IMG/VR virus record: IMGVR_UViG_3300028571_002508
Coordinates: 1-31,367 of that record
DNA length: 31,367 nt
From: a virus
Direction: 5' to 3' (one strand)
Part shown: in pieces, positions 12,874 through 20,979 of the stretch
Layout: each line of letters begins with the position of its first letter
Position numbering within the stretch: the first letter of the stretch is position 1
The notes under the pieces: model-generated
Databases searched by the model: none
Seen by the model: the letters and a program-made list of their open reading frames with translations, nothing else
What the model was told of the DNA's origin: nothing
Position numbers and translations under genes: made by a program

Positions 12874-14409
12874 TTAGTAACCGTATTTTTTACTTGGGTT
12901 TTGCCCAAAGACTGGGTCGTGGTTAGATGTTACCTGTTGCGCCTGTAGCATGGCCACTGCTTCGGTCAGCGCATCCGGAAAGTCGTCTTTGCCGCTGTAG
13001 CCTGGCTCAATGCCTTTTAGTTGGTGAAGGCCTCGCTGCAAGTCCACATTATCTTTTTCGTCTATGCTGAACTTAATGCTTTTGATTTGGAAGGCAGGCA
13101 ACATTTGAACTATGCGACTGTATTTGTTTTGCCCTCTTCCAGGCCTTTCGGTTTTCGAGATTGGCAAATAGCTACCCAGGTCTTTTTCTACCTCTTGCTT
13201 GATGATGGAAAGGGCATCGTTCCAAAACTGGCTTTCCATGTACCATTCAATCATCACCGTTTTGGGCATGCGGTTGTTGATTGCATGCATCCAACGGAAA
13301 GCGGTGTCGGGAGTGCAATTGGCACAAAACACTTTGAGTACATGTATTTCCATACCCAAAAGCCCGGCAATCACTATGGCATTGGTGTCGGCAGTGGGTG
13401 AGGCAGAGTAGGCAACATCCCAGTAACCAATAACCCTGGAGTAAGCGTCGAGCCTGCGCACTTTTTCGAACAGGATCATATCGTCGGTAAAAATCTTACC
13501 TTCAATTCCTGCTATGCCCCGGTACTCCTGGTTGAACGAAATCCAACCCATCACATCCAATTGCAGTTGGAGGTACTTTTTGGTATAGCCCCATACCGGG
13601 TTCAAGTGCTCGTCGCATGCCTCTTGAATGATGCTCGTAAAACCTTTGGTTGCAATCAACTGGGTGGTAATGGTGTATTCACCTATGATGTTGTTGGTTA
13701 CCCTGAACCAAGCCCTCTCCTTGTCGAAGCATGGCATTAGTGCCTCTTTTACCCACTTGATTCGCTTATTGATTTGGATGGGGTTTTGAACTTCGTCGGT
13801 TTCGTCAACATCGTCCATGTTGATGTATCTTGGCCGGTGTGGGCCGACCCTGGCTCCCCTGGGCGATTGTCCCTTGCCAAGCGCAAAAGCTGTGAGGCCG
13901 GTCTTGGTTTGAAAGTTACCCTCTTCCCAGGTGCCGTGTTGGTACATTTCCCCAAAATAGTGTTGCAGCTGTTGGTTGCCTTTGCATTCGGCTTGCAGAT
14001 CTGCAAGTAGTCGCTTGGCAGAGTCCTTGTTGGCACCAATGAGCAACATTACAAAGTGGTCTTCCTTGTGCACCAGGTGCAACCAAAGGGGAATCATGAT
14101 GTTGAAGATCACCGATTTTGCCAGGCCCCTACCCCAGGCAACCACCCTGTAGCTGTGTTTGTGCTTCAGACAGTGGTTGGCTTCGTAAATATGAAAGTCG
14201 GCCAGAGGGTACTTGTAGTAGTGCGGGAAGCATTCCTGGACAAAGAAGTTGAAGTCGGTTTTGAACCTTGCTTTAACCTTTTCTCTTTCCTCCGGTGTTT
14301 GATTGGGGTCTACATGGCTATGCTCCTCAATTACCTTGAGCAGGGAAAGGTAGTGTTCCAGGGTTTTTTTCTCCTGGCTTTTGCTTTGCTTTTGCTTATG
14401 ATAAGCCAT
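12874..14409 (-). CDS. terminase large subunit
   Basis: This 511-residue packaging motor has both expected domains. The N-terminal ATPase carries Walker A WGRGLAKSV (92-100), an adenine-side Trp-Gly, and Walker B YINMDDVDE (195-203). The C-terminal RNase H-like nuclease has Asp in GYWDVAY (about 331) and an acidic KDDFPDALTEA (474-484). It pumps DNA into the prohead through the portal and cuts it. It follows the small terminase with a 14-base overlap. The fold agrees with Mu gp28-type terminases; direct comparison would be needed for subfamily. The gene is intact. Confidence 0.9.
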   Translation of the reverse strand: MAYHKQKQSKSQEKKTLEHYLSLLKVIEEHSHVDPNQTPEEREKVKARFKTDFNFFVQECFPHYYKYPLADFHIYEANHCLKHKHSYRVVAWGRGLAKSVIFNIMIPLWLHLVHKEDHFVMLLIGANKDSAKRLLADLQAECKGNQQLQHYFGEMYQHGTWEEGNFQTKTGLTAFALGKGQSPRGARVGPHRPRYINMDDVDETDEVQNPIQINKRIKWVKEALMPCFDKERAWFRVTNNIIGEYTITTQLIATKGFTSIIQEACDEHLNPVWGYTKKYLQLQLDVMGWISFNQEYRGIAGIEGKIFTDDMILFEKVRRLDAYSRVIGYWDVAYSASPTADTNAIVIAGLLGMEIHVLKVFCANCTPDTAFRWMHAINNRMPKTVMIEWYMESQFWNDALSIIKQEVEKDLGSYLPISKTERPGRGQNKYSRIVQMLPAFQIKSIKFSIDEKDNVDLQRGLHQLKGIEPGYSGKDDFPDALTEAVAMLQAQQVTSNHDPVFGQNPSKKYGY

Positions 14410-14836
14410 TCGACTTGTCCACTAAAAATTCTCTCTGTTGCTCTGCCAGTAGCCTTCTGAGTCTTGGGTCTTCTACCGTGCGCAGAAACTCTTCCATCAC
14501 CTGGATGTATGCGCTCAATGGTATTGAGTGCTCCATTTTGTCTTTGCTGTTCACCAGCTTTACCAGGGCGTCGGTTTCCTTGGTAATTGAATTGTGTTCA
14601 TCCTGCAGTTTTTCGATGATGTCGAGCTGCTTTTGTATCGCCTCTTCAAACTTTTTGATGAGCGATTGTGTGCGGGTAGCGTTCGCCAATTCGAGGTTTT
14701 CCCACTTTTCTTCTTCTGCCCAGCGGCCAATAGTATGCTCGGTAACTCCTACGAGATTAGCTATTTCTTTGTTCGACCTGCCGGACAAGAAGTACTGAAA
14801 TGCAAGGGCCTTTTCGGCATTCTTTTGTTTTCCCAT
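14396..14836 (-). CDS. terminase small subunit-like, Mu gp27-type HTH protein
   Basis: This 146-residue protein starts at the ATG at 14836. An in-frame ATG at 14947 would add 37 residues, but those codons would read through the 38-bp palindrome, so the shorter form is preferred. A helix-turn-helix near residues 18-40 (KEIANLVGVTEHTIGRWAEE) precedes a long helical region (about 45-125) that could form a coiled coil. This is the layout of DNA-recognition small terminases such as the DUF1804/gp27 group. It is the first gene of the minus-strand operon and overlaps the large terminase gene by 14 bases. Confidence 0.75.
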   Translation of the reverse strand: MGKQKNAEKALAFQYFLSGRSNKEIANLVGVTEHTIGRWAEEEKWENLELANATRTQSLIKKFEEAIQKQLDIIEKLQDEHNSITKETDALVKLVNSKDKMEHSIPLSAYIQVMEEFLRTVEDPRLRRLLAEQQREFLVDKSNGLS

Positions 14837-14889
14837 CACTCCTTTTTTTTCCAAAGGTGTGGCCGGTGCCTGGTTTGGTTTTTTATGTG

Positions 14890-14927
14890 TTTTCAAGATG
14901 TGTATGCCCGCATACACATCTTGAAAA
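14890..14927. repeat. 38-bp near-perfect palindrome between divergent late operons
   Basis: Two perfect 18-bp arms (14890-14907 and 14910-14927) flank a CC centre. The arms begin with TTTT and end with AAAA, so each strand reads as hairpin plus T-rich edge. It sits midway in the 162-base interval between the small terminase gene (minus) and the protease/scaffold gene (plus). Possible roles are an operator for a late activator, a hairpin-type bidirectional terminator, or a structure in both 5' leaders. No TAnnTTTG promoter is clear in this interval. Confidence 0.7.
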
Positions 14928-14998
14928 ACGACTTGCAGGCTTTCCATTATGCCTCTCCAAGTTTGTGGCCACTGTAGTTTTCAGCTGTTGATAAGCCT

Positions 14999-16126
14999 AT
15001 GCCGCTAAGAGCCAAAATCGGGTCATTCCAAATTAAGTCCGAAGGGAACAAAGCTTCCCTTCGGATCATTGGCTCAATCAATTGGTGGAAGAATTCCGGA
15101 GAGGAGTTTACCGCAAAGATTGATGAGTTGGAAAAGTCCGGGATTGCCGATGTGGAGGTTTACATCAATAGCGGCGGGGGTTCAGTGTTTGATGCCAATG
15201 AAATTTACAATCAGCTCAAACGACTGAAGGGCAAAAAGTCTGGCCGGATAGGCGCACTATGTGCCAGTGCGGCCACCATTGTTTCCCTGGCATGCGATAC
15301 CCTTGTAATTGCCCGCAACGGCATGTATATGCTACACGAGCCTAGAGGGAGTTTCCCCGACGCTACCATAGATGAGTTGGAAACCAAGGTAAGTTTACTC
15401 AAACAACTGCGATCCAACTTTATCAAGCTATACAGCAAGCGCACAGGCCTTACAGAAGACACCATTGCTCAGATGATGGCAAAGGAAACCTGGTTTAATG
15501 CAGAAAATGCAAAAGCTAAAGGTTTTGTGACAGATGTAGGCGACCCGGATGAGGATGTAGAGGCTACCACCCAGGCCTTAGAAAGTATTGAAAGTCATTC
15601 TGAGTTGCCAGAAGTGGTGGCTTGGTTTGAATCTATTAAGGGTGATCAAACAAGTGTTTCAATTAATTCAAGCAATAGCATGAAAAGAATCATAATGCAC
15701 TTCGGTATGCCTGATGCATCTACCGAAGATGAGGTATTGGCCAAGGTGAAAGCATTGGAGGCCAAAAACCAGGAACTGCAGAAACAAATGCAGGAAGAAA
15801 ACAAGCGCAGGGCTACCCTACGTGTAGATAATGCCATTAAGGACAAACTGATCACTGCTGAAAAGCGTGATAAGTTTATCGAAAAAGGTACCGCCGACCC
15901 TGAATTTTTAGACCTGGCCCTTGGTAATGCCAAACCTGTCGCATCGGCTAGCAGCTCAGTTACCGATACGCCGGAGGCTAACCAAGGCAATGACGATCGC
16001 TCAAAGTGGACGTTTGCCGATTGGGCTAAAAACGACAACAAAGGCCTGATTGAAATGCGTGAGAAACAACCCGAACGCTATACTGATCTGGGCAAAGCCT
16101 ACTACGGAGATCATTTCAAGATTTAA
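14999..16126 (+). CDS. ClpP-like prohead protease fused to scaffold
   Basis: This 375-residue protein is the first gene of the plus-strand late operon. Residues 1 to about 190 form a serine protease of the S14/ClpP type, with an oxyanion-like NSGGGSV (58-63), catalytic Ser90 in LCASAAT and His113 in MLHEP. The rest has a coiled-coil scaffold region (about 245-275) and a long polar C-terminus. Such enzymes clear scaffold and trim capsid during prohead maturation. Met228 (15680) heads a scaffold-only segment and could be an internal start giving free scaffold, as in lambda C/Nu3; this is inference. Confidence 0.85.
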   Translation: MPLRAKIGSFQIKSEGNKASLRIIGSINWWKNSGEEFTAKIDELEKSGIADVEVYINSGGGSVFDANEIYNQLKRLKGKKSGRIGALCASAATIVSLACDTLVIARNGMYMLHEPRGSFPDATIDELETKVSLLKQLRSNFIKLYSKRTGLTEDTIAQMMAKETWFNAENAKAKGFVTDVGDPDEDVEATTQALESIESHSELPEVVAWFESIKGDQTSVSINSSNSMKRIIMHFGMPDASTEDEVLAKVKALEAKNQELQKQMQEENKRRATLRVDNAIKDKLITAEKRDKFIEKGTADPEFLDLALGNAKPVASASSSVTDTPEANQGNDDRSKWTFADWAKNDNKGLIEMREKQPERYTDLGKAYYGDHFKI

Positions 16127-16191
16127 CAAGCCGGGCTTCAAGCGTTTTTCAAAAAAGTTTTAAAAGAGTTTCCAACCCAATTTTTATCATC

Positions 16192-17184
16192 ATGACAGCT
16201 TTATTGCTTCTCTTTCTTCTGAACCTGGTAGGCCTTGGTCAGGGCACCTTTGTTTCTGATTTCATATTTGGCCCCAACCATGAGCACCTGCAGGTAATGA
16301 CTGCCGATAGTGCCCTAGTTGAGTTGTTTGTTGGCGAATACATCAGGAGGTTTTCATTTAAAGGAACCTGGCTGGATTATGTAAAGGACAGGAGTGAATT
16401 TGCCAACTTTTCCACCATTCACATGGCGGCATTGGGTGTTAGACCGAATGTGCTGGTGAACAATGTCACGTACCCGATTCCAACGGTTGATTTTTCGGAC
16501 GAAGACATCCTGTTGAATATGGATAAGTTCGATACTGAAAACACCTTTATCAGCGACGATATTCTATTCTCTTCAAACCTTGATAAAATTGGTGCTGCTA
16601 CAGAGGATCACAGGGAAAGTATACAAAGGGCTATGACAAGGAAAGGTTTGCATGCCATTGCACCCACCTCCTTTAATGCGAGTAATTTTATGCAGCCCAC
16701 TTCAGGCGCAGTGGCCGATGGATTTAAGAAGGCGCAATTCAAGGATTTTATAGATGCCAGGTTGAAGTTGTACGCCACTGAAGTGGTTGGTGATAGTCCG
16801 CTGCATGTGATCCTTACACCTGAGCACGAGCGTGATTTGCTTGAGGTTGACAACAACTTCAAAGACAAGTACAACAACACCCGAACCGGTGAGATATTCG
16901 ACTACATGGGCTTCAAGTTCCACAAGGACGTGTATAAAGTGTGGTACAACTCTGCCGGAACAACCAAGAAAGCGTGGGGTGCTGCTCCGGTAGCCGGTGA
17001 TAGATATGGCTCTGTGATTTTCCCGGAAGATCGGGTCGTAAAAGCAATGGGGGGCGTTAAAATGTTCCGCCGACTTGCAGTTGATGACCCTGAAAACAGG
17101 GGTACTACTATCGGTTTCCGCAGGTATGGCCTCGTACTTCCAACCAAGGTTGAAGGCTTTGCCACTGTGTTAGCCACTCCGTAA
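16192..17184 (+). CDS. major capsid protein
   Basis: This 330-residue protein directly follows the protease/scaffold gene. It shows a typical late-phage pattern with an N-terminal helix region, a central beta-rich core and a C-terminal GFRRYGLVLPTKVEG block, consistent with HK97-fold major capsid proteins of Mu-like phages. No database check was possible. Its first 20 residues are unusually hydrophobic and resemble a signal sequence, which is odd for a capsid protein and may be an alternative start problem; no better ATG is evident before the AIL-rich stretch. Confidence 0.75.
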   Translation: MTALLLLFLLNLVGLGQGTFVSDFIFGPNHEHLQVMTADSALVELFVGEYIRRFSFKGTWLDYVKDRSEFANFSTIHMAALGVRPNVLVNNVTYPIPTVDFSDEDILLNMDKFDTENTFISDDILFSSNLDKIGAATEDHRESIQRAMTRKGLHAIAPTSFNASNFMQPTSGAVADGFKKAQFKDFIDARLKLYATEVVGDSPLHVILTPEHERDLLEVDNNFKDKYNNTRTGEIFDYMGFKFHKDVYKVWYNSAGTTKKAWGAAPVAGDRYGSVIFPEDRVVKAMGGVKMFRRLAVDDPENRGTTIGFRRYGLVLPTKVEGFATVLATP

Positions 17185-17185
17185 T

Positions 17186-17548
17186 ATGAAGAAATTAAAG
17201 ATTTGGTTCAGGGAGTTCAATCCATGGTTGCTTGTGGCGCTCTTGTTGTTCTCCTGGTTCCTTTTCCCCTGGGTGCTTCAAAGGTTTGACCCGATGGCAG
17301 GGTACTTTGACACAGGTGTTTTGCAAGTGGCTGCTTTTGCAGCGTACTGCATGGCTGTTTTCTGGTCGCTGGTTTGGGCCATGATGAAGCTAGCCTTTCC
17401 TGACATCGTTCATTACTTCTTCTGCGAATTAGACACTGTTTTTCAAACCAAACACACTGAATTTACATGGTACAAATTGGTCGTTTCGTTCTTGCTATTG
17501 TTTTTGTTTGGGCTCTCGTTCTGGGTTCCACTGTTTGTGCTCAAGTAG
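17186..17548 (+). CDS. three-span membrane protein, candidate holin
   Basis: This 120-residue protein starts 1 base after the capsid gene. It has three hydrophobic segments (about 13-32, 42-66 and 99-119) and a charged N-terminus. It immediately precedes and overlaps the endolysin gene by 82 bases, so holin or lysis regulator is the natural reading. The third span is encoded in the same DNA as the endolysin signal peptide in another frame. Conserved family membership could not be judged. Confidence 0.6.
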   Translation: MKKLKIWFREFNPWLLVALLLFSWFLFPWVLQRFDPMAGYFDTGVLQVAAFAAYCMAVFWSLVWAMMKLAFPDIVHYFFCELDTVFQTKHTEFTWYKLVVSFLLLFLFGLSFWVPLFVLK

Positions 17549-17997
17549 CACCAGTAAGGCAACAGATAGTAGACATAGCCCGGTCTCAGATTGGTGTACG
17601 TGAAGTGGGTAATAATGCAGGTCCCAGGGTTGAGCACTACCAGCGACTGGTTGGAATAAGAAAAGGTGATGCCTGGTGCATGGCCTTTACTTACTTTTGC
17701 TTTGACAGTGCTGGTGTATATGTGGTGAAAAGCGGCTGGGTTCCGAGTTGGTTTCCAAAGGCAAAGCTGGTGGTGAGGCAAGGCTATGAAATTCAACAAC
17801 CACTTCCTGGCGATGTAGGAGGTTTGTATTATCGTAGACTGGGCAGGTATGCTCATGGTTTTATAATTGAAAAATGGGGTAACGTGGTATTGACCATCGA
17901 GGGCAATACAAACGCACAAGGTGCCAGGGATGGCAATGGCGTGTGGAGGCGTAGGCGTTTAAAATCTCAAATTCCAGTGGTATCCAGATGGGTTTAA
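17467..17997 (+). CDS. exported CHAP-type endolysin (amidase/peptidase)
   Basis: This 176-residue protein has a signal peptide (residues 1-25, hydrophobic core and VCAQ end, likely cleaved near A25). The catalytic pattern is that of CHAP/NlpC-P60-like enzymes: GDAWCMAF with Cys71, AHGFIIE with His130, then IEGNTN about 15 residues later. It would cut peptidoglycan. The signal peptide suggests Sec export rather than release by a large-hole holin. It overlaps the upstream membrane gene, and its stop (TAATG) overlaps the next gene. Confidence 0.78.
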   Translation: MVQIGRFVLAIVFVWALVLGSTVCAQVAPVRQQIVDIARSQIGVREVGNNAGPRVEHYQRLVGIRKGDAWCMAFTYFCFDSAGVYVVKSGWVPSWFPKAKLVVRQGYEIQQPLPGDVGGLYYRRLGRYAHGFIIEKWGNVVLTIEGNTNAQGARDGNGVWRRRRLKSQIPVVSRWV

Positions 17998-18503
17998 TGA
18001 AGGTATTTTTTTTGTATTTGTTGTTAAGTGCGTCCTGTTTAGGGCTGTGGCAATGCCGCAGCCTTAAATTTAAAGAACAGATCACGGACAGTACAACTGT
18101 GGTTGAAACCATCCGGCCTATCAAGGTTAAAATTGAAGGCCAGGATGTCATTTATCAATATGTGATCAAGTGCCTGGACGGCAAGCCCTACATTGCATCT
18201 GGCAGCGGTCAGAAACAAATGGAAGACGGCTCTCGGGCAAGCTGGATGGACCGAAACGACAAAGCATTTAACTCTGTGATGCTTGACACCAACGGTGTAT
18301 TGTTTGGTATGGCTGGTTGTGATAGTTTGGAGGCAACCGTTTACGCCAAAGACAGAGAAATAAACCGGCTTAAAAGCCTGGTGAAAATCCAGGAAATGAG
18401 GCCTGAAAGAAAGTGGTACAACACTGCTCTTGGGCAGTTTGCAATATTGGCATTAGTGGTTGCGGCTGCAGCCTATGTGTTATCTAATTTCATAAAACGA
18501 TGA
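17997..18503 (+). CDS. putative unimolecular spanin or lysis accessory protein
   Basis: This 168-residue protein begins at the ATG overlapping the endolysin stop; an ATG 9 bases earlier is possible. The N-terminus is an export signal with two Cys (LLLSASC and LWQC). A soluble middle includes a charged helix around residues 110-130, and the C-terminus is a membrane span (about 145-166) with a Lys-Arg end. Lipoprotein-like N-terminus plus C-terminal membrane span is the layout of u-spanins, which fuse inner and outer membrane after endolysin action. The first Cys context is not an ideal lipobox, so the call is tentative. Confidence 0.52.
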   Translation: MKVFFLYLLLSASCLGLWQCRSLKFKEQITDSTTVVETIRPIKVKIEGQDVIYQYVIKCLDGKPYIASGSGQKQMEDGSRASWMDRNDKAFNSVMLDTNGVLFGMAGCDSLEATVYAKDREINRLKSLVKIQEMRPERKWYNTALGQFAILALVVAAAAYVLSNFIKR

Positions 18504-18910
18504 AAAAAGCTGAAATGACCAAGGCCGGTCAAGATTTCCTGAAGGCCAACAAAAAAGAAAAATCGTGCATTGTGGCGTCTGATGGCAACATCTTCTTAGA
18601 AAAGAACGCCAATGATGCCCGCAATCATGCCAGGCGTGAAAACCTGGAGATAATAGTTGTATCTGCGAATGGCAACAGCCTTGCAGATGTGCCAGCTGAA
18701 GAAGTAACCGGCAAAGAAGGCGGCACAAACGAGCCAGTGTCAGCAGGCAAAGAATCAGAAGATAATCCACTTGCTGACAAAGGCGAAAAAGGAGAAACCT
18801 CTCAGCCTAGCGAAAAGTCAACTGAAGCTTCAAAAACTGGAGAAAAAGAAACTTCTCAGGCTGGCGAAAAAGCCGGTACCAAGGCGGGTGGTAAATCAAA
18901 AACCAAGTAA
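18500..18910 (+). CDS. hypothetical protein with low-complexity tail
   Basis: This 136-residue protein has a short folded N-terminal domain (about 1-60, with CIVASDGNIFLEKNANDARNHAR) and a repetitive Glu, Lys, Gly, Thr and Ser-rich C-terminal tail that is probably disordered. It overlaps the upstream gene by 4 bases and lies 10 bases before the tail sheath gene, so a structural or assembly role is possible. No family is recognised. Confidence 0.5.
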   Translation: MKKAEMTKAGQDFLKANKKEKSCIVASDGNIFLEKNANDARNHARRENLEIIVVSANGNSLADVPAEEVTGKEGGTNEPVSAGKESEDNPLADKGEKGETSQPSEKSTEASKTGEKETSQAGEKAGTKAGGKSKTK

Positions 18911-18920
18911 TTAAGCTACT

Positions 18921-20180
18921 ATGGCAGGAAACGAATTTCTTGGCCCACAACTACAGAGAGGCCGCTCTAACCGGAACGAAGCCAATGGCTTGAACCTGGA
19001 TGGAGTTGGTTTGCTCATTGCAGGTGGTGTGGCCGTAGGGGGCGGGGTGCAACTTAACCAGGTGTACCCTCTCCTAAGTGCTGAAGATGCTAAGGCGCTC
19101 AAAATGGACACAGCATACGATGTGCTCAACGGCCACCTGGTGTATGAGCATATCTACCGATTCTTCAGGGTGAACCCTAATGGGAAGCTCTACCTGAAGC
19201 TGGTTGACAAAGCCCTTACATTGGCTCAAATTGTTCAGCAACACGTTCAGCAAACCGTGCTCGACCCGGCCACAAACCGGGAGATCAAACTGGTGGTCAT
19301 TGCCCACAACCCGGCAGTTACTTATGTTCCTGCCTTTGCGCAGGGCTTTGAAACCGGGTTGCTTGAGGCAGTGGATGCAGCCCAAGCCAAGGTAGAAGAC
19401 TTGCTTGCCCTGGGCTACTATTTGCCATCTGTGGCCATCGAGGGCAGAATGCAGCCTAATGCCACCATATCGTCGAGCCGTGACTGGCGAGACGAACAAG
19501 CACCCAATGTGTCGGTAGTGAGTTTTCAAGACCCAGACATTGCAAGCCGTGGTGGTTTTGTAGCCAATTACGGGGATGTGGGAACATTTCTCGGTCACCT
19601 ATCCATCAGGAGGGTGAGCGAATCGGTTGGCAGTGTGGATATAGCCAACAAGCCAACCAACAAAGTGAGCCAGGAGTCGTTTCCGCTCACCGACAGATCC
19701 GAAGGTTTTTACCTGGATGCTGCACTAAGCAGTGGTAAAAAATTTGCCGAACTTACAGCTGCCGAACTAACTGCATTGGGCAATAAAGGCCTGGTGTATG
19801 CAGGTGCCTTTGGTGGCTACGACGGATACTACATCAACAACGGTCATGTGTGCGCACCAGTAACCGGCACGTATGCCTACATTGAAGACAACAGAGTTTG
19901 GTGTAAAGCTGCAAGCATCACCCGTACTGTGATGATCCCTACCGTGCGTGGTAACTTCCCCAGGAACGCCGATGGCTCCATGAGGTCAACATATAAGAAC
20001 TACCTCCAGGAGCGAATCCGCAATGGCCTCAGAGCCATGACCAGGACAGGCGAAATAGAAGCCGATCCGGCTATTGAAGTACAAGAAAACCCCAACGGAA
20101 GCGGTGTGGTAAAGCTTGGACTGAAGTATGTTCAGGAAGGTGTGCAAAGGGTTTTAGAAGGAACAATTGGACCATTTTAA
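18921..20180 (+). CDS. tail sheath protein
   Basis: This 419-residue protein matches the contractile sheath of Mu-like Bacteroidota phages (DUF2586-type). A Gly-rich N-terminus (residues 30-45, GVGLLIAGGVAVGGGVQ) is followed by alternating segments, with a C-terminal domain around NYLQERIRNGLRAM and a strand-rich end. The C-terminal two-thirds carries the interface for tube and neighbouring sheath subunits. The gene order sheath, tube, chaperone, tape measure is standard for myoviruses. It is somewhat shorter than Mu gpL (about 495). Confidence 0.84.
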   Translation: MAGNEFLGPQLQRGRSNRNEANGLNLDGVGLLIAGGVAVGGGVQLNQVYPLLSAEDAKALKMDTAYDVLNGHLVYEHIYRFFRVNPNGKLYLKLVDKALTLAQIVQQHVQQTVLDPATNREIKLVVIAHNPAVTYVPAFAQGFETGLLEAVDAAQAKVEDLLALGYYLPSVAIEGRMQPNATISSSRDWRDEQAPNVSVVSFQDPDIASRGGFVANYGDVGTFLGHLSIRRVSESVGSVDIANKPTNKVSQESFPLTDRSEGFYLDAALSSGKKFAELTAAELTALGNKGLVYAGAFGGYDGYYINNGHVCAPVTGTYAYIEDNRVWCKAASITRTVMIPTVRGNFPRNADGSMRSTYKNYLQERIRNGLRAMTRTGEIEADPAIEVQENPNGSGVVKLGLKYVQEGVQRVLEGTIGPF

Positions 20181-20182
20181 TC

Positions 20183-20620
20183 ATGGCAAGAGTAACAAGT
20201 ATTAAAAACAAATTTGGTCGCCTCACAGGCTGGAACAATGTAACTGTGGTGCTTTTTGGCCGTGAGCTCGAGGGAATCACAGAAATTGAGTACGATGATG
20301 AGTACGACGACAAATTGGCTTATGGTATGGGTGAGCAGCCGATTGGCAAAGAGTCGGGCAATTATGAACCCAAGGTAGGCATTAATTTTTATGTGGAGGA
20401 AATACTGGCTGTTCAGTCTAAACTTCCTCCAGGTGGCCACCTTCGTGATATCCCAGACTTTTCTGTAGTGGTAGAATACGAATACCAGGGCAGAATATTC
20501 AAAGACATCATAGAAGGTGTCAGCTTTAAAGGCAACACAAGAGCCAGCAAGCAAGGTGAAGGTAAAATCATGGTGAAACCGCCCATGCTTTGCACCGGCA
20601 TCATCTGGAACGCAGCGTAA
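20183..20620 (+). CDS. tail tube protein
   Basis: This 145-residue protein is 2 bases after the sheath gene. The sequence has alternating polar and hydrophobic residues, with VTVVLFGRELEGITEIEYDDEYDD and a basic C-terminal half, consistent with the beta-barrel fold of tube subunits. Position between sheath and chaperone genes is the main support. It would form the inner tube that the sheath contracts around. Confidence 0.78.
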   Translation: MARVTSIKNKFGRLTGWNNVTVVLFGRELEGITEIEYDDEYDDKLAYGMGEQPIGKESGNYEPKVGINFYVEEILAVQSKLPPGGHLRDIPDFSVVVEYEYQGRIFKDIIEGVSFKGNTRASKQGEGKIMVKPPMLCTGIIWNAA

Positions 20621-20640
20621 CTTTTCAACCAATTTATATT

Positions 20641-20979
20641 ATGGCAATTGATAAAACCAAACCCAAGTTGCTCACTGCACAGCAAGTGGCTGACTTTAAA
20701 AAGAATGACCCCAAAGAAAGGGAGGTTCTTGCCTGGGAGTTTCCCAGATCGCCTGGCTCTAAGGAAGTAGACAAGTTTTGGGTGCGAAAGCCATCCAGGA
20801 GTGAAGTGGAGATGATTACCGAAACGGCCCAGCAAAAAGGTTTGTCGACCGGCAACGATCTGCTATTGAATACTTGCGTTTTAGCGGGTGATATGGAGGC
20901 TGTTGATAAAGATGATGACCTGGCATTCGGGCTGATCAAGGAGCTCACCAAGCTGATGGACGCTAAAAAAAAGAACTAA
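20641..20979 (+). CDS. tail assembly chaperone, short form
   Basis: This 112-residue acidic helical protein starts at the ATG at 20641; the upstream in-frame extension overlaps the tube gene and looks unreal. Its end contains the heptamer A-AAA-AAG (20967-20973), followed 6 bases later by the stop. A second frame shifted by -1 is open from 20967. This is the classical arrangement of tail chaperones (lambda G/GT, Mu gp41/gp42), which hold the tape measure during tail assembly in a fixed ratio of two forms. Confidence 0.78.
   Translation: MAIDKTKPKLLTAQQVADFKKNDPKEREVLAWEFPRSPGSKEVDKFWVRKPSRSEVEMITETAQQKGLSTGNDLLLNTCVLAGDMEAVDKDDDLAFGLIKELTKLMDAKKKN
20967..20973 (+). promoter_or_regulatory. 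programmed -1 ribosomal frameshift site
   Basis: A AAA AAG in the reading frame of the short chaperone is the most efficient kind of bacterial -1 slippery heptamer, as in dnaX. Slipping one base joins the frame that is open to 21203. An AAGGAG lies about 23 bases upstream (20938-20943), further than in dnaX, and no strong downstream stem was seen, so the frameshift rate is uncertain. Confidence 0.76.

Noticed and set aside
14837-14947. Long form of the small terminase from ATG at 14947
   Set aside because: Its first 37 codons would run through the 38-bp palindrome; the ATG at 14836 directly precedes the conserved helical part.
17443-17919. Minus-strand 158-residue frame
   Set aside because: Antisense to the endolysin gene, low-quality sequence; a shadow of the strongly supported CHAP gene.
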